A stretch of DNA of 54,940 bases from JAYPWI01 sp038135065 (GCA_038135065.1 JAYPWI010000024.1:1-54940), one strand, 5' to 3'. Counted from the stretch's first letter, positions 41,249 to 49,025 are shown. Notes: generated by a model from the sequence alone, not told the origin. Numbers and translations are program-made.

Positions 41249-41512
41249 TCAGATCATCGTCGAGGACGGTCCGTCCCGCAGAAGCGCCGCGGCACGCTCC
41301 ACGCTGCGCCGGGCCTTTGCGATCCGCCGCTCCACCTCCGGGCGTCCAGGACCTTCACCGTCCTCGAGTGCCGCTCGGAGCACCGAGATGCCCAGGTCCA
41401 TCAGTTGCTCGGCAATGTCGTCGAGCCGGGACGCGACATCTTCCAACTCGCTGTCCCACACATCGCCCGACACAGACCGCAGGCTAACCCTCAGCACAAC
41501 CTCGGGGCTCAC
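41249..41512 (-). CDS. Small helical hypothetical protein (87 aa)
   Basis: This 87-residue protein is mostly helical: LEDVASRLDDIAEQLMDLGISVLRAALEDG followed by ERRIAKARRSVERAAALLRDG. The heptad-like spacing suggests a coiled-coil or helical hairpin. Similar small acidic/helical proteins are common in actinobacteria, with no known role. The start is GTG at 41512 without a clear Shine-Dalgarno. It converges with fbiC. A 7-bp inverted repeat (GATCTGA at 41215, TCAGATC at 41249) spans both stop codons with a 27-base interior. Confidence 0.62.
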   Translation of the reverse strand: MSPEVVLRVSLRSVSGDVWDSELEDVASRLDDIAEQLMDLGISVLRAALEDGEGPGRPEVERRIAKARRSVERAAALLRDGPSSTMI

Positions 41513-41517
41513 CGGGG

Positions 41518-41523
41518 TAATGT
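41518..41523 (+). promoter_or_regulatory. Candidate leaderless -10 box of the Cys-rich protein gene
   Basis: TAATGT lies nine bases before the GTG at 41533. This position favours that GTG over the TTG at 41524, which would touch the box. Confidence 0.45.
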
Positions 41524-41532
41524 TTGGATCCA

Positions 41533-42297
41533 GTGACAGGTCCAGATGCTGACCCCGACCAGCGTGAATGGCTTTCTCTGGAGGACCCCGACGAGTACCG
41601 GACCTGGTTGTTCGATGTCACCTTCCTGACCAGCAACTGGACCTGCATCTACGGCCGAGGCTGCCCGGGTACCGAGCCCGAGTCGGCCCCCGAGCTCCAC
41701 CTTGGGTGCTGCACCCTCGGCGCGTACCTGTCTGATGAGACAGATGTCGCTCACGTTCGGAGGAGCATCGCAGAGTTGCATGCAGGTACCTGGCACCTCA
41801 TGCAACATCCCGAATCCCTCGAGGACCCTCTGTGGCAGGACAGCGACGGATGGTGGAGGACCAAGGTCGTCGACGGCGCGTGCATCTTCCAGAACCGACC
41901 CGAGCATCCAGGGGGACCGGGCTGCGCCTTTCATCAATTGGCGGTCGAGCGCAACGAACCACACCAGCGATGGAAGCCGGAAATCTGCTGGCAGGCACCC
42001 ATCCGCCGCGAGGACCACGAAACCGTCACCGGCCATCTGTACACCATGATTCGCGAATGGGAACGCCGGGACTGGGGCGGCGAGTCGACCGAGATCGCCT
42101 GGTGGTGCACCGACAGCCCAGCTGCCCACGTCGGAACTGATCCGGTGTTCCGCCAAATGTCCGAGGAGCTCCGGGCCATCTGTGGTGAGGTCGTGCATGC
42201 CCGCCTCGAGCGGGCCCTCGAGGAACGACTTGCCTCGACATCCCTCCTGCCCCATCCCACCGTCAGGAGGCGGGATGGTAGCCAGCCTCCTGGTTAG
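41533..42297 (+). CDS. Cys-rich conserved protein, possible metal/Fe-S binding (DUF3109/YkgJ-like)
   Basis: This protein of about 254 residues has many conserved-looking cysteines and tryptophans: TCIYGRGCPG, LGCCTLGAYLSD, GACIFQNR, GPGCAFHQLAVE, EICWQAP and AWWCTDSP. The pattern of Cys clusters followed by CxFH resembles zinc/iron-chelating YkgJ/DUF3109 proteins, but the match is not exact and I do not name the family firmly. Actinobacterial homologues are expected from the style. The start is GTG at 41533, chosen from the -10 spacing; TTG at 41524 is the alternative. Function unknown; a redox or metal-handling role is possible. Confidence 0.7.
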   Translation: MTGPDADPDQREWLSLEDPDEYRTWLFDVTFLTSNWTCIYGRGCPGTEPESAPELHLGCCTLGAYLSDETDVAHVRRSIAELHAGTWHLMQHPESLEDPLWQDSDGWWRTKVVDGACIFQNRPEHPGGPGCAFHQLAVERNEPHQRWKPEICWQAPIRREDHETVTGHLYTMIREWERRDWGGESTEIAWWCTDSPAAHVGTDPVFRQMSEELRAICGEVVHARLERALEERLASTSLLPHPTVRRRDGSQPPG

Positions 42298-42328
42298 CCC
42301 ACGACTCTAGCGGTCGACAGACAAGGCC

Positions 42329-43465
42329 ATGGAAGCGCAGCTCCTGGAGCTCATGGCCGAACATCGCGAACGAGGACTGCAAGGGGGGTCGCAGCTGGTC
42401 GTCAGCCTGCGCGGCGCCTCGGTGGTCGATCTGGCAGAAGGCGAGGCCGCACCCGGGGTCGCCATGACCGGGGCTCACATCCTTCGGTGGTACGAGGCCG
42501 GCATGCCACAGCTCGCCGTGGTCGTAGGACACCTCCTCGAGCGAGGAAAGCTTCAGCTCGACGACCTGGTGGCCAGGTACGTGCCTGGGTGGGAGAACGG
42601 CAAGCAAGGCTGCTCGATTCGCCACCTCCTGACCCACATGGGCGGATTCCCGGGGGCCGAACTCGGCGATCGAGACGTGGACCACGACGCAGCGGTCTCC
42701 TTCATCGCCGGGTACCGGGCGGAATCGCCTCCGGGGATGCGCGCAGCCTTTCATCCGACCTCTGGCTGGCGCATCCTCGCCGAAGTCGTGCAGCGCTCCA
42801 GCCGGTCGTCGTTGTCGCGACTAGTGCATCGCCACGTGTGGAAGCCGGCCGGCATGCCAGGTGCGGCCCTCGGACTGACACCTGGTGCCCAACGACGCCT
42901 CGGTCACCTGCTCGCACCCGTGCAGTGGAGGGGCTGGGATACCCCGGCGATGGTTGATGGAACATCGGGTCGTGTGCCATTTCGGCTGGACCTCATCCAC
43001 AACCTCGACTGGCACATGGCAAAAGTCGACCCAGCAATCGGCTGGTTCGGGACGGCCCGCGATCTCGACAGCTTCTACCGAGCCCTCAACGCACCAGAGC
43101 ATCCCTTGTTCTCCTCGCCCACCACGGGCCCCCTGCTCACCAGCACGCACCGGATGGGTCTGCGCGACCACTCGACTGGCGGCGCAACCGTGCCCTACGG
43201 GCTGGGGTTTCAGACAGCAGCGGCCTTTGGCGGCACCAACGGATACCGGGCCCACGGACACACCGGCCGAACCGGTCGCGCCCTGCACGACCCCGTGGAG
43301 GGTCTCACGTTCGTCTATCTGACCAATGGACTCTGCCGGCCGGAGGACAACGAGCGCCGCTGCGCAGAGATGTACGAAAGGGTGCAGACATTGCTCCTGC
43401 CCAAGCCCAGCGGAGCATGGATCTCCCAGGGCCTCAGGAACGTGGTGCCACCCGTCGGTGCCTGA
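42329..43465 (+). CDS. Beta-lactamase/esterase-fold protein with a degenerate active site
   Basis: This 378-residue protein belongs to the class C beta-lactamase/esterase-like family: LLERGKLQLDDLVARYVPGW, SIRHLLTHMGGFP and GHTGRTGRA are diagnostic. The expected nucleophile motif SxxK falls at ILRWYEAGMPQ, where the Ser position is Glu56 and the Lys position Met59, so it cannot be a normal serine hydrolase. The Tyr of the YxN motif also seems replaced (AFHPTSGW). It may be a catalytically dead binding protein. It follows the Cys-rich gene by 31 bases on the same strand. Confidence 0.82.
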   Translation: MEAQLLELMAEHRERGLQGGSQLVVSLRGASVVDLAEGEAAPGVAMTGAHILRWYEAGMPQLAVVVGHLLERGKLQLDDLVARYVPGWENGKQGCSIRHLLTHMGGFPGAELGDRDVDHDAAVSFIAGYRAESPPGMRAAFHPTSGWRILAEVVQRSSRSSLSRLVHRHVWKPAGMPGAALGLTPGAQRRLGHLLAPVQWRGWDTPAMVDGTSGRVPFRLDLIHNLDWHMAKVDPAIGWFGTARDLDSFYRALNAPEHPLFSSPTTGPLLTSTHRMGLRDHSTGGATVPYGLGFQTAAAFGGTNGYRAHGHTGRTGRALHDPVEGLTFVYLTNGLCRPEDNERRCAEMYERVQTLLLPKPSGAWISQGLRNVVPPVGA

Positions 43466-43473
43466 CGATCAGT

Positions 43474-43695
43474 TCACTCGGGGTCTTTGGACCGAGTGTC
43501 GAAATCCGCGTACTTGGCGGCGAGGTCCGCATAGCGGTCGTCCTCGTCCTCCTCGACGTCCACGTCCTCATCATCATGTGAAAGGTCGAAGGGGTCGGGT
43601 GCGTCGAAGTCGAAATCTTCGACCGTGAACTGGGCAGCAGAATCACGCTGGAACTTACGCGCCTCTTCGTACCGACGATGACGACCCTTCTTCAC
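43474..43695 (-). CDS. Small acidic hypothetical protein (73 aa)
   Basis: This 73-residue protein starts VKKGRHRRYEEARKFQRD, a basic motif, followed by an acidic low-complexity tail (VEDFDFDAPDPFD, then DDEDVDVEEDEDDRYADLA). The GTG at 43695 has GTGAGGAG six bases upstream, so it is chosen over a TTG at 43716. The basic-head/acidic-tail layout resembles small ribosome- or nucleic-acid-associated proteins in this group, but no family is recognised. It is the last gene of the DUF3151-mobA-rhodanese-rnd minus-strand run. Confidence 0.66.
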   Translation of the reverse strand: MKKGRHRRYEEARKFQRDSAAQFTVEDFDFDAPDPFDLSHDDEDVDVEEDEDDRYADLAAKYADFDTRSKDPE

Positions 43696-43705
43696 GGACG
43701 GCTCC

Positions 43706-43846
43706 TCACCACACAACTGCTGCGACGCGCAGTGGACTGGGCACGCGTCGGTTCAGCGACCTGTAGAACACCTTCTTGTCTATCAGATTCGCGCCTCCAC
43801 CGGGCAGACACACGGGCCTGATCGGCCAAGCGCGCAGAAGGTTCAT
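43706..43846 (-). CDS. Possible small ORF coupled to rnd (46 aa)
   Basis: A 47-codon frame starts at an ATG overlapping the rnd stop (TAATG) and ends 10 bases before the next gene's GTG. It would read MNLLRAWPIRPVCLPGGG at its start, then NLIDKKVFYRSLNRR. The stop-start overlap is the main support; the length and basic composition could also be chance. It lies in the 150-base space between rnd and the small acidic gene, where I see no other signal. Confidence 0.25.
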   Translation of the reverse strand: MNLLRAWPIRPVCLPGGGANLIDKKVFYRSLNRRVPSPLRVAAVVW

Positions 43847-45045
43847 TAGGCGCGGTCCCCCGGCACGCGCGCTTCGAGGACAAGGCGGCCCTTACCTTCG
43901 AAGGCCAGTGCGGCCCGGCCCTCTACCAGCGCACGGATGGGCGAGCCGACCAATTCGTTGCGCCATCCGGAGGACAACCGGCCCTGACCGGTATCGACCA
44001 GGAAGTCGATCACGTCGTCCCGGGTGGCCAACAGGGCCGGATCGAGCTTCACGTCCCGAGCCAGCTGGGCAATCCATGCGATCACCAGGGTGACCGCGGG
44101 TCGCAATTCCTGTTCGAGGTTGCGATTTCGATCGACCGGTGGCGCTGGCACCGCCTTCGGATCCATCGCCAACCCGATCTCGACCTGCTCCAAGATGACG
44201 GCCGCGCCACCGTCTTTGAGGAACCTGCCATCGAGGCCGCGCACGGAACGAAGATCCTCAGCCCGGCGGGGTGCTCGCTGGGCAACACCCACGAGGGCCA
44301 GATCAGAGAGGATGAACCGGGGCGGAATGTCCTCACTGCGGGCCCGGATCTCTCTCCACTCTGCGAGGGTCGCACCGACAGCCCTGGCTCGCCCCGAGAG
44401 GTGCCGTGCTTCCTTGATCCGGGTCCAGGCCAATTCCGGGGGCATGGTTGGCCGGCCCGGCGCCGACACCGTCGCGCACTCGTCGAGCGCCCACTCGAGC
44501 CGGCCCAATTCCTCCAACTCCCTTCGCAACGCGTCGTGGACATCGAACAGGTAGGCCACATCGCTGGCTGCGTACGTCCGCTGTGCATCCCCAAGTGGGC
44601 GTGTGAACCAATCGGTCAGACGATCGCCCTTGGCAAGACGAACTCCTGTGCAGCGCTCTACCAGGCTCGAGAGGGAAGGCGTCGACAGGCCGACGAAACC
44701 GGCTGCCACCTGGGTGTCGAAGAGGTCGCGGGGCGAGGCGCCGCACACCCGATGGAAAACTTCGAGGTCCTGTCCTGCCGCGTGCATGACCACAGTGGCC
44801 GGTCCATCCAGGACACGGGCAAGACCTCCGAGATCGACGGCTACGGGGTCGATCAGGGCAATGTGATCAGCGACTGCGATCTGAACGAGAGCGACATTCG
44901 GCCAATAGGTGCGCTCCCGGTGGAACTCCGTATCAATCGCCACCCTGTCCGCCGACACCGCGACCGCCAGAAATTCGTCGAATCGACGCTGGTCGTCGAT
45001 CCACTCATGAGGAACCGCTGGCTGGGACCCAGCGCGGCCGTTCAT
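43846..45045 (-). CDS. rnd: Ribonuclease D
   Basis: This 399-residue 3'-5' exoribonuclease is of the DEDDy group. ExoI has AIDTEFHRERTYWP (Asp38, Glu40), ExoII VMHAAGQDLEVFH, and ExoIII YAASDVAYLFDVH (Tyr and Asp). Two HRDC-like helical domains follow (SDLALVGVAQRAPRRAEDLRSV and the C-terminal part). It trims tRNA and other small RNA 3' ends. The ATG at 45045 overlaps the rhodanese stop (ATGA); the frame continues open to 45273, but that part is antisense to the true rhodanese frame and is rejected. Confidence 0.92.
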   Translation of the reverse strand: MNGRAGSQPAVPHEWIDDQRRFDEFLAVAVSADRVAIDTEFHRERTYWPNVALVQIAVADHIALIDPVAVDLGGLARVLDGPATVVMHAAGQDLEVFHRVCGASPRDLFDTQVAAGFVGLSTPSLSSLVERCTGVRLAKGDRLTDWFTRPLGDAQRTYAASDVAYLFDVHDALRRELEELGRLEWALDECATVSAPGRPTMPPELAWTRIKEARHLSGRARAVGATLAEWREIRARSEDIPPRFILSDLALVGVAQRAPRRAEDLRSVRGLDGRFLKDGGAAVILEQVEIGLAMDPKAVPAPPVDRNRNLEQELRPAVTLVIAWIAQLARDVKLDPALLATRDDVIDFLVDTGQGRLSSGWRNELVGSPIRALVEGRAALAFEGKGRLVLEARVPGDRA

Positions 45046-45359
45046 GCGATTCCCGACGCTACCTCGCGGCCCGAATCGATCCAGGCGAGCGTCCCGCCGG
45101 CAACGTTCACGGCATCGATGCCGTGGGCTCGGAGAAACTCGCAGGCATGAGCGGAGCGGGCACCGCTCCGACAGATGACATACAGCGGGTCTGAGCCCGC
45201 CACCTCGGTCACCCGATCCGGGAGCTCGTCGAGTGGCACGAGGACACCGCCTGGCACCCGCGCCTGCTCCCATTCGTCAACCTGACGAACGTCGAGAAGA
45301 CGAGCACCGGATCCAAGGCGGGTCGCAAGCTCATCAACGTCGATCTCTGGTACGTCCAC
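45042..45359 (-). CDS. Rhodanese-like domain protein
   Basis: This 105-residue single rhodanese domain has the LLDVRQVDEWEQARVPGGVLVPL CH2A-type segment and the active-site loop CRSGAR (Cys63). It probably carries sulfane sulfur or acts as a thiosulfate or persulfide sulfurtransferase. GGAGG lies seven bases before the GTG start. It is placed between mobA and rnd and is coupled to rnd by ATGA. The neighbour mobA hints at sulfur transfer for molybdopterin, but rhodaneses are common and the link is inference. Confidence 0.92.
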   Translation of the reverse strand: MDVPEIDVDELATRLGSGARLLDVRQVDEWEQARVPGGVLVPLDELPDRVTEVAGSDPLYVICRSGARSAHACEFLRAHGIDAVNVAGGTLAWIDSGREVASGIA

Positions 45360-45382
45360 AATAGGTCCTCCAGATGATCAGA

Positions 45383-45979
45383 CTAGCGGTCCGTTGCTGT
45401 TCGACCCGGTAGCGCGACGACACCAGAGTTGCTCACCGCGGCCAGGTCAGACGGCGCATTGACGTTCACGACCTCGTGGACCCCGATACCGATATGGACC
45501 ACGTCAAGGCCGGCCAGCGCGCCCCGGACGCTGCGCTCACCGGCCTCCCAGGCTGCTCGAAGCACCGGTAACGCCCTGGTTCGATACAGCCCGATCAGCG
45601 GTTCCGGCCTGGTCGAGCGGGCAAGGAAGACGGGAGCACACGACGACGACGCCTCAGCGAGGATGGCTGCCAACCCCGCTGAGGTGATCTGGGGCACGTC
45701 ACAGGGGCAAACCACCAGATCCCCGAGCTGCTCCAGCGCGTCCACGATCGCCGCCAAGGGGCCGCCACCCCGATGGCGATCAGGAAGGATCTCGAGCTCC
45801 TTGGGCGCGGGTTCCCCGAGAGCGACCACCCGCCCGACTCCGGCGCCCTGCAGTGCGTCGGCGACCAGCAGGGCCATCGGCCTCCCCCCGACCTCCATCG
45901 TTGCCTTGTCGGTTCCCATACGGCGCGAGGCTCCCCCGCACAAGACCACCCCCGTACTCGAACCGACCGGGTCATTCAT
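45383..45979 (-). CDS. mobA: Molybdenum cofactor guanylyltransferase MobA-like
   Basis: This 198-residue nucleotidyltransferase attaches GMP to molybdopterin. The N-terminal GTP-binding loop VVLCGGASRRMGTDKA is diagnostic, followed by GGGPLAAIVDAL, VVCPCDVPQI (metal Asp) and the conserved RPEPLIGLYRTRALPVL. It could also be a MobA-like CTP transferase acting on a related cofactor. The ATG at 45979 overlaps the DUF3151 stop by eight bases; the long frame upstream to 46351 is antisense-type overlap and is rejected. No other moa/moe genes are in the window. Confidence 0.85.
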   Translation of the reverse strand: MNDPVGSSTGVVLCGGASRRMGTDKATMEVGGRPMALLVADALQGAGVGRVVALGEPAPKELEILPDRHRGGGPLAAIVDALEQLGDLVVCPCDVPQITSAGLAAILAEASSSCAPVFLARSTRPEPLIGLYRTRALPVLRAAWEAGERSVRGALAGLDVVHIGIGVHEVVNVNAPSDLAAVSNSGVVALPGRTATDR

Positions 45980-46412
45980 CAGTAGGAATGCCTGAGGGGT
46001 CCAACTGGGCAAGGAACTGGGCGCAACGATCGCGTTCGTCGAGCTCACCGATGGCGCTTGCCGCGCGATGAAGCCCCAGTACTGCTCGGAGAAACCCTCG
46101 GTTGGAAGGTTCGGCCCAACGGACGTAGCCGCTACCTCTCCAGCCCGCACCTCGAAGGGTGTCGAGCCCCCGGTGATACGCCACCCGGTAGTACGCGTAG
46201 GCTTCGACGTCGGTCCGGGCAAGCCCGGCCAGCGCCACCCAGCCGTCGAGAAAGCGGGGCCACTGAGCGACGACGGCTTCCACGGCGGTCCGCCGTTCCT
46301 CTTCCGCACTCGCCAACGCCTGGTGCAGCGCCGTCTCGGCCCCGTCACCACTCGGAGGAATCACGGTGGTCGGTGGACCTGATGGGGTCAGGTTGATGGG
46401 CTGTTCGGCCAT
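45972..46412 (-). CDS. DUF3151 family protein
   Basis: This 146-residue actinobacterial protein has the DUF3151 pattern: AQWPRFLDGWVALAGLAR, then DVEAYAYYRVAYHRGLDTLRGAGWRG, then EPSNRGFLRAVLGLHRAASAIGE and DERDRCAQFLAQLDP. The fold looks like a TPR-like helical repeat. The function of the family is unknown. It leads the minus-strand run to mobA, rhodanese and rnd. The start has no Shine-Dalgarno but a TACATT box six bases upstream, indicating a leaderless mRNA. Confidence 0.88.
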   Translation of the reverse strand: MAEQPINLTPSGPPTTVIPPSGDGAETALHQALASAEEERRTAVEAVVAQWPRFLDGWVALAGLARTDVEAYAYYRVAYHRGLDTLRGAGWRGSGYVRWAEPSNRGFLRAVLGLHRAASAIGELDERDRCAQFLAQLDPSGIPTDE

Positions 46413-46418
46413 GCAGCG

Positions 46419-46424
46419 AATGTA
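46419..46424 (-). promoter_or_regulatory. Leaderless -10 box of DUF3151
   Basis: TACATT on the minus strand lies six bases before the ATG at 46412. It stands back to back with the plus-strand TATTCT box, 14 bases apart, in a 39-base intergenic space. Confidence 0.55.
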
Positions 46425-46438
46425 GCGCCCGACGCCCC

Positions 46439-46444
46439 TATTCT
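46439..46444 (+). promoter_or_regulatory. Leaderless -10 box of the small membrane protein gene
   Basis: TATTCT lies seven bases before the GTG at 46452, with no Shine-Dalgarno. It is close to the consensus TATAAT (four of six). Confidence 0.55.
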
Positions 46445-46451
46445 CTGCGGT

Positions 46452-46754
46452 GTGGATGCCACTGCCGAACTAGCCGCCCTTCCCGGTTGGCTCGATGCCG
46501 AGCGTCTCCGGGGCCTGTCGATCGTCGTGATGGCGGGTCTCGTCGTCGCTGCGATCGTCATCGCCCGCTTGGCGCAACGGATCCTGATGATGGTGATCGG
46601 CTTGGCCATCGTGGCGGGCCTGTTCGTTGCGCTGTGGGTACAGCGCGACCAACTGGCCGAGTGTCAGGCCACATGCTCGTGCACCATGTTCGGTCAGGAC
46701 GTCGTGGTTCCGGCTGATGCCCTGTGCGGGGACAACACGCTCCTCAGCCCTTGA
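46452..46754 (+). CDS. Small two-helix membrane protein (100 aa)
   Basis: This 100-residue protein has two hydrophobic stretches (LSIVVMAGLVVAAIVIARLA and ILMMVIGLAIVAGLFVALWV) and a short extracytoplasmic tail with four cysteines (CQATCSCTMFG and Cys92) that could form disulfides. The tail motif CxxTCSCxxFGxxVxVP looks conserved-type. The start is GTG with a TATTCT -10 box seven bases upstream. It converges with the alpha/beta hydrolase; the stops of the two genes lie within a short palindrome, TGACGAGCGTCA (46752-46763). Function unknown. Confidence 0.68.
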   Translation: MDATAELAALPGWLDAERLRGLSIVVMAGLVVAAIVIARLAQRILMMVIGLAIVAGLFVALWVQRDQLAECQATCSCTMFGQDVVVPADALCGDNTLLSP

Positions 46755-46760
46755 CGAGCG

Positions 46761-47486
46761 TCACGGCAGCCACTCGCGAATCAGCGTCGCTATCGCCGAC
46801 GGGTGGGTCATCGGAGCCGCGTGTCCAGCACCCTCGATGATCCGCAAACGCCCCTGCGAGGCCTCCGAGGCCGTTAGGCGAGCGGCCCGCTGGGTGCGCT
46901 CACCCGAAGCCGACCCAACTCCGACCGTAAGCGGCACCGCCAGTAGCGACGCATCGAAGCGACGGGTCCGCTGGGCCCGTAGTTCCGCCATGAGCGCCTC
47001 CCCCTCCGCACGACGGGCCCGCTGCGCTGCGCTGGGCATGGTCTCCCAGGCCGCGTCGCCGGCCAGAGCCCGGACCAGCTGCTCTGCAGCGTCAGCCGCC
47101 GGTAGACCCTCCCCAGCGGGTGGCGGCCACCAGGCTTCCCATGCTCTGGGGGTCTCGTAGACCACCACAGCATCGATAGGAACCCTGCCCTGCTGCGCAA
47201 GGGCCAGGGCAATGACCCCGCCGTAGCTGTGCCCGAACACGATGGAGGCCCGCCCCCCGATCACGGCGGCAAGGTCCTCCACCTGATCATCGAACGATGC
47301 CATCGGTGGGGCGCTTCCCGAACGTCCATAGCCCCGACGGTCATAGCGCGCGATGGCATGCCCCTTCAGCCGACGAGCGACCCTGAGCATCCCGGCAGCC
47401 CGGTCCATGGCGCCGTGGACCAGAACCACCTGAGGCCCTTTCCCGTGGTGGCGATAGACAGCAAGGCCTCGCTGGCGTTCGTACAT
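46761..47486 (-). CDS. Alpha/beta hydrolase
   Basis: This alpha/beta-hydrolase of about 241 residues has an oxyanion-hole region VLVHGAMDRAAG, the nucleophile elbow GHSYGG (catalytic Ser) and the His in EGAGHAAPMTHP; DRRGYGRSG is also typical. The substrate is unknown; the size suits esterases, epoxide hydrolase-like or haloperoxidase-like enzymes. I chose the ATG at 47486 (MYERQRG) because GAGGAA lies five bases upstream; a GTG at 47507 is possible. It follows pyk by 27 bases and may share its transcript. Confidence 0.88.
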   Translation of the reverse strand: MYERQRGLAVYRHHGKGPQVVLVHGAMDRAAGMLRVARRLKGHAIARYDRRGYGRSGSAPPMASFDDQVEDLAAVIGGRASIVFGHSYGGVIALALAQQGRVPIDAVVVYETPRAWEAWWPPPAGEGLPAADAAEQLVRALAGDAAWETMPSAAQRARRAEGEALMAELRAQRTRRFDASLLAVPLTVGVGSASGERTQRAARLTASEASQGRLRIIEGAGHAAPMTHPSAIATLIREWLP

Positions 47487-47513
47487 CGGTTCCTCGCGGG
47501 CCGCCACAACCCG

Positions 47514-48947
47514 TCAGGGCACAGTGACGATACGGAGGGTGTCGGTTGCATGACCACCCGAACGGGATCCTGACACGACCACCACTGTGTCCCCACTGCG
47601 GACGGCCCCTACCCTGGTCGCCGTCGCCACCGCTTCTGCCGCAGTCGCAGCCGGGGTGTCCTGTTCCCGGAAAATCAGGGGCTGGGTACCCCACGACAGG
47701 GCCAACTGCTGTGCGGTCCTTTCGTCGAAGGTCATACCCAGCAGCGGCATGGTCGGCCTGAACCGGGCAACGCTGCGTACGGTAAAGCCCGTGCTGCTCA
47801 GGCAGACGATGGCGTTCGCGTTCAACTCCGCTGCTGCGCGAGCCGCCGCCATGGTGATGGCGTCCGTCACCCCGAACTCATCCGCATCCCGACCGGACCG
47901 CCTTCGAATGGCCTGGATGTTCTGTCGCCACGACGTGTAGTCGAAGCGCTCATCGGCCCGTTCGGTGATACGTGCCATCGTTGCAACGGCGTTGACGGGA
48001 TCCCGCCCGATCGCGGTCTCTCCACTGAGCATGACCGCCGAGGTGCCGTCGAACACCGCATTGGCGATATCGGACGCTTCTGCCCGAGTGGGGATCGGTG
48101 ACTGGACCATCGACTCGAGCATCTGGGTTGCCGTGATGGCTGGCCGCCCGAGGGCGATGCATTCCTCGATGATGTGCTTTTGGAGGTGGGGAAGGTCCTC
48201 GATGTCGCACTCCGCGCCCAAGTCGCCACGCGCCACCATCACCGCACCGGCAGCTTCGATAATGCCCTCGAGGTTGTCGACCGCAGCGCGGGTCTCGACC
48301 TTCGCCACGAGAAGTGGCCCCCGGGGCGCAGGCTCAACGCCGACCCTGCGGATGTCGTGCGCCGAGCGCACGAACGACACAGCAATCATGTCGGTACCCA
48401 ACTCGACGAAGGTATCGACCAAGTCGAGGTCGGCGTCAGTCGGGGAAGTGATCCGGAGGCGGTCCGATGGAATGTGCATCCCCGGGCTGCCCTGGAGATG
48501 ACCGCCGTGAACCACCCGGGCTTTGACGCCGTCTGACGCCCGCTCTTCCACCTCGACGACCACGTTGCCATCGCCGAAGGACAAGCGGTCGCCGGGATGG
48601 ACGTCGGTGAGGAGGGTCTCGTAGCCGACCTCGACCACCTCTCCGGTGCTCGCCCCATGACCCGGGGCAAGGCGGATGCGGTCGTCCTGGAGCAGTTCGA
48701 TGCCGCCTGGGCCGAACGGGGCGCAACGGACTTTCGGACCGGGAAGATCGACCAGGATTCCCACATGGCGTCCCTCGTCGGCGGCTACCGCCCGGATCCG
48801 GCGAAACTTCTCGATCTGATCGTCCTTGGGGCCGTGGGCAAGACCGATTCGAGCCACGTCCATCCCGGCTCGAACCAGCTGCCGGATCACGTCCTCGGAT
48901 TCTGAAGCCGGTCCGATGGTGGCGATGATTTTGGTGCGACGCGCCAT
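47514..48947 (-). CDS. pyk: Pyruvate kinase
   Basis: This 477-residue enzyme makes pyruvate and ATP from PEP and ADP. The usual motifs are present: KIIATIGPAS, VDLPGPKVR, VARGDLGAE, ITATQMLESM and TRAEASDIANAVFDGTSAVMLSGETA. The first active-site loop reads ARIGLAHG (residues 32-39), where most pyruvate kinases have ARxNFSHG, so the Asn and Ser that bind K+ are Gly35 and Ala37. GPK (Lys72) replaces the GPE of K+-dependent forms, which fits a K+-independent enzyme. The ATG follows a TACCGT box by eight bases; no Shine-Dalgarno. Confidence 0.93.
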   Translation of the reverse strand: MARRTKIIATIGPASESEDVIRQLVRAGMDVARIGLAHGPKDDQIEKFRRIRAVAADEGRHVGILVDLPGPKVRCAPFGPGGIELLQDDRIRLAPGHGASTGEVVEVGYETLLTDVHPGDRLSFGDGNVVVEVEERASDGVKARVVHGGHLQGSPGMHIPSDRLRITSPTDADLDLVDTFVELGTDMIAVSFVRSAHDIRRVGVEPAPRGPLLVAKVETRAAVDNLEGIIEAAGAVMVARGDLGAECDIEDLPHLQKHIIEECIALGRPAITATQMLESMVQSPIPTRAEASDIANAVFDGTSAVMLSGETAIGRDPVNAVATMARITERADERFDYTSWRQNIQAIRRRSGRDADEFGVTDAITMAAARAAAELNANAIVCLSSTGFTVRSVARFRPTMPLLGMTFDERTAQQLALSWGTQPLIFREQDTPAATAAEAVATATRVGAVRSGDTVVVVSGSRSGGHATDTLRIVTVP

Positions 48948-48955
48948 GTGCCCTA

Positions 48956-48961
48956 ACGGTA
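48956..48961 (-). promoter_or_regulatory. Leaderless -10 box of pyk
   Basis: TACCGT on the minus strand lies eight bases before the pyk ATG. The gene lacks a Shine-Dalgarno. Confidence 0.45.
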
Positions 48962-49011
48962 CCGAGGTGTGGGCCGTCTCGTGTGGCGGCAGGTGCTCTC
49001 CCGCACCGGAC

Positions 49012-49017
49012 TAGCGT
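49012..49017 (+). promoter_or_regulatory. Leaderless -10 box of the histidine phosphatase gene
   Basis: TAGCGT lies eight bases before the GTG at 49026. It supports this start, which also matches the family N-terminus, over the more upstream GTG at 48969. Confidence 0.45.
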
Positions 49018-49025
49018 TCACCTAC

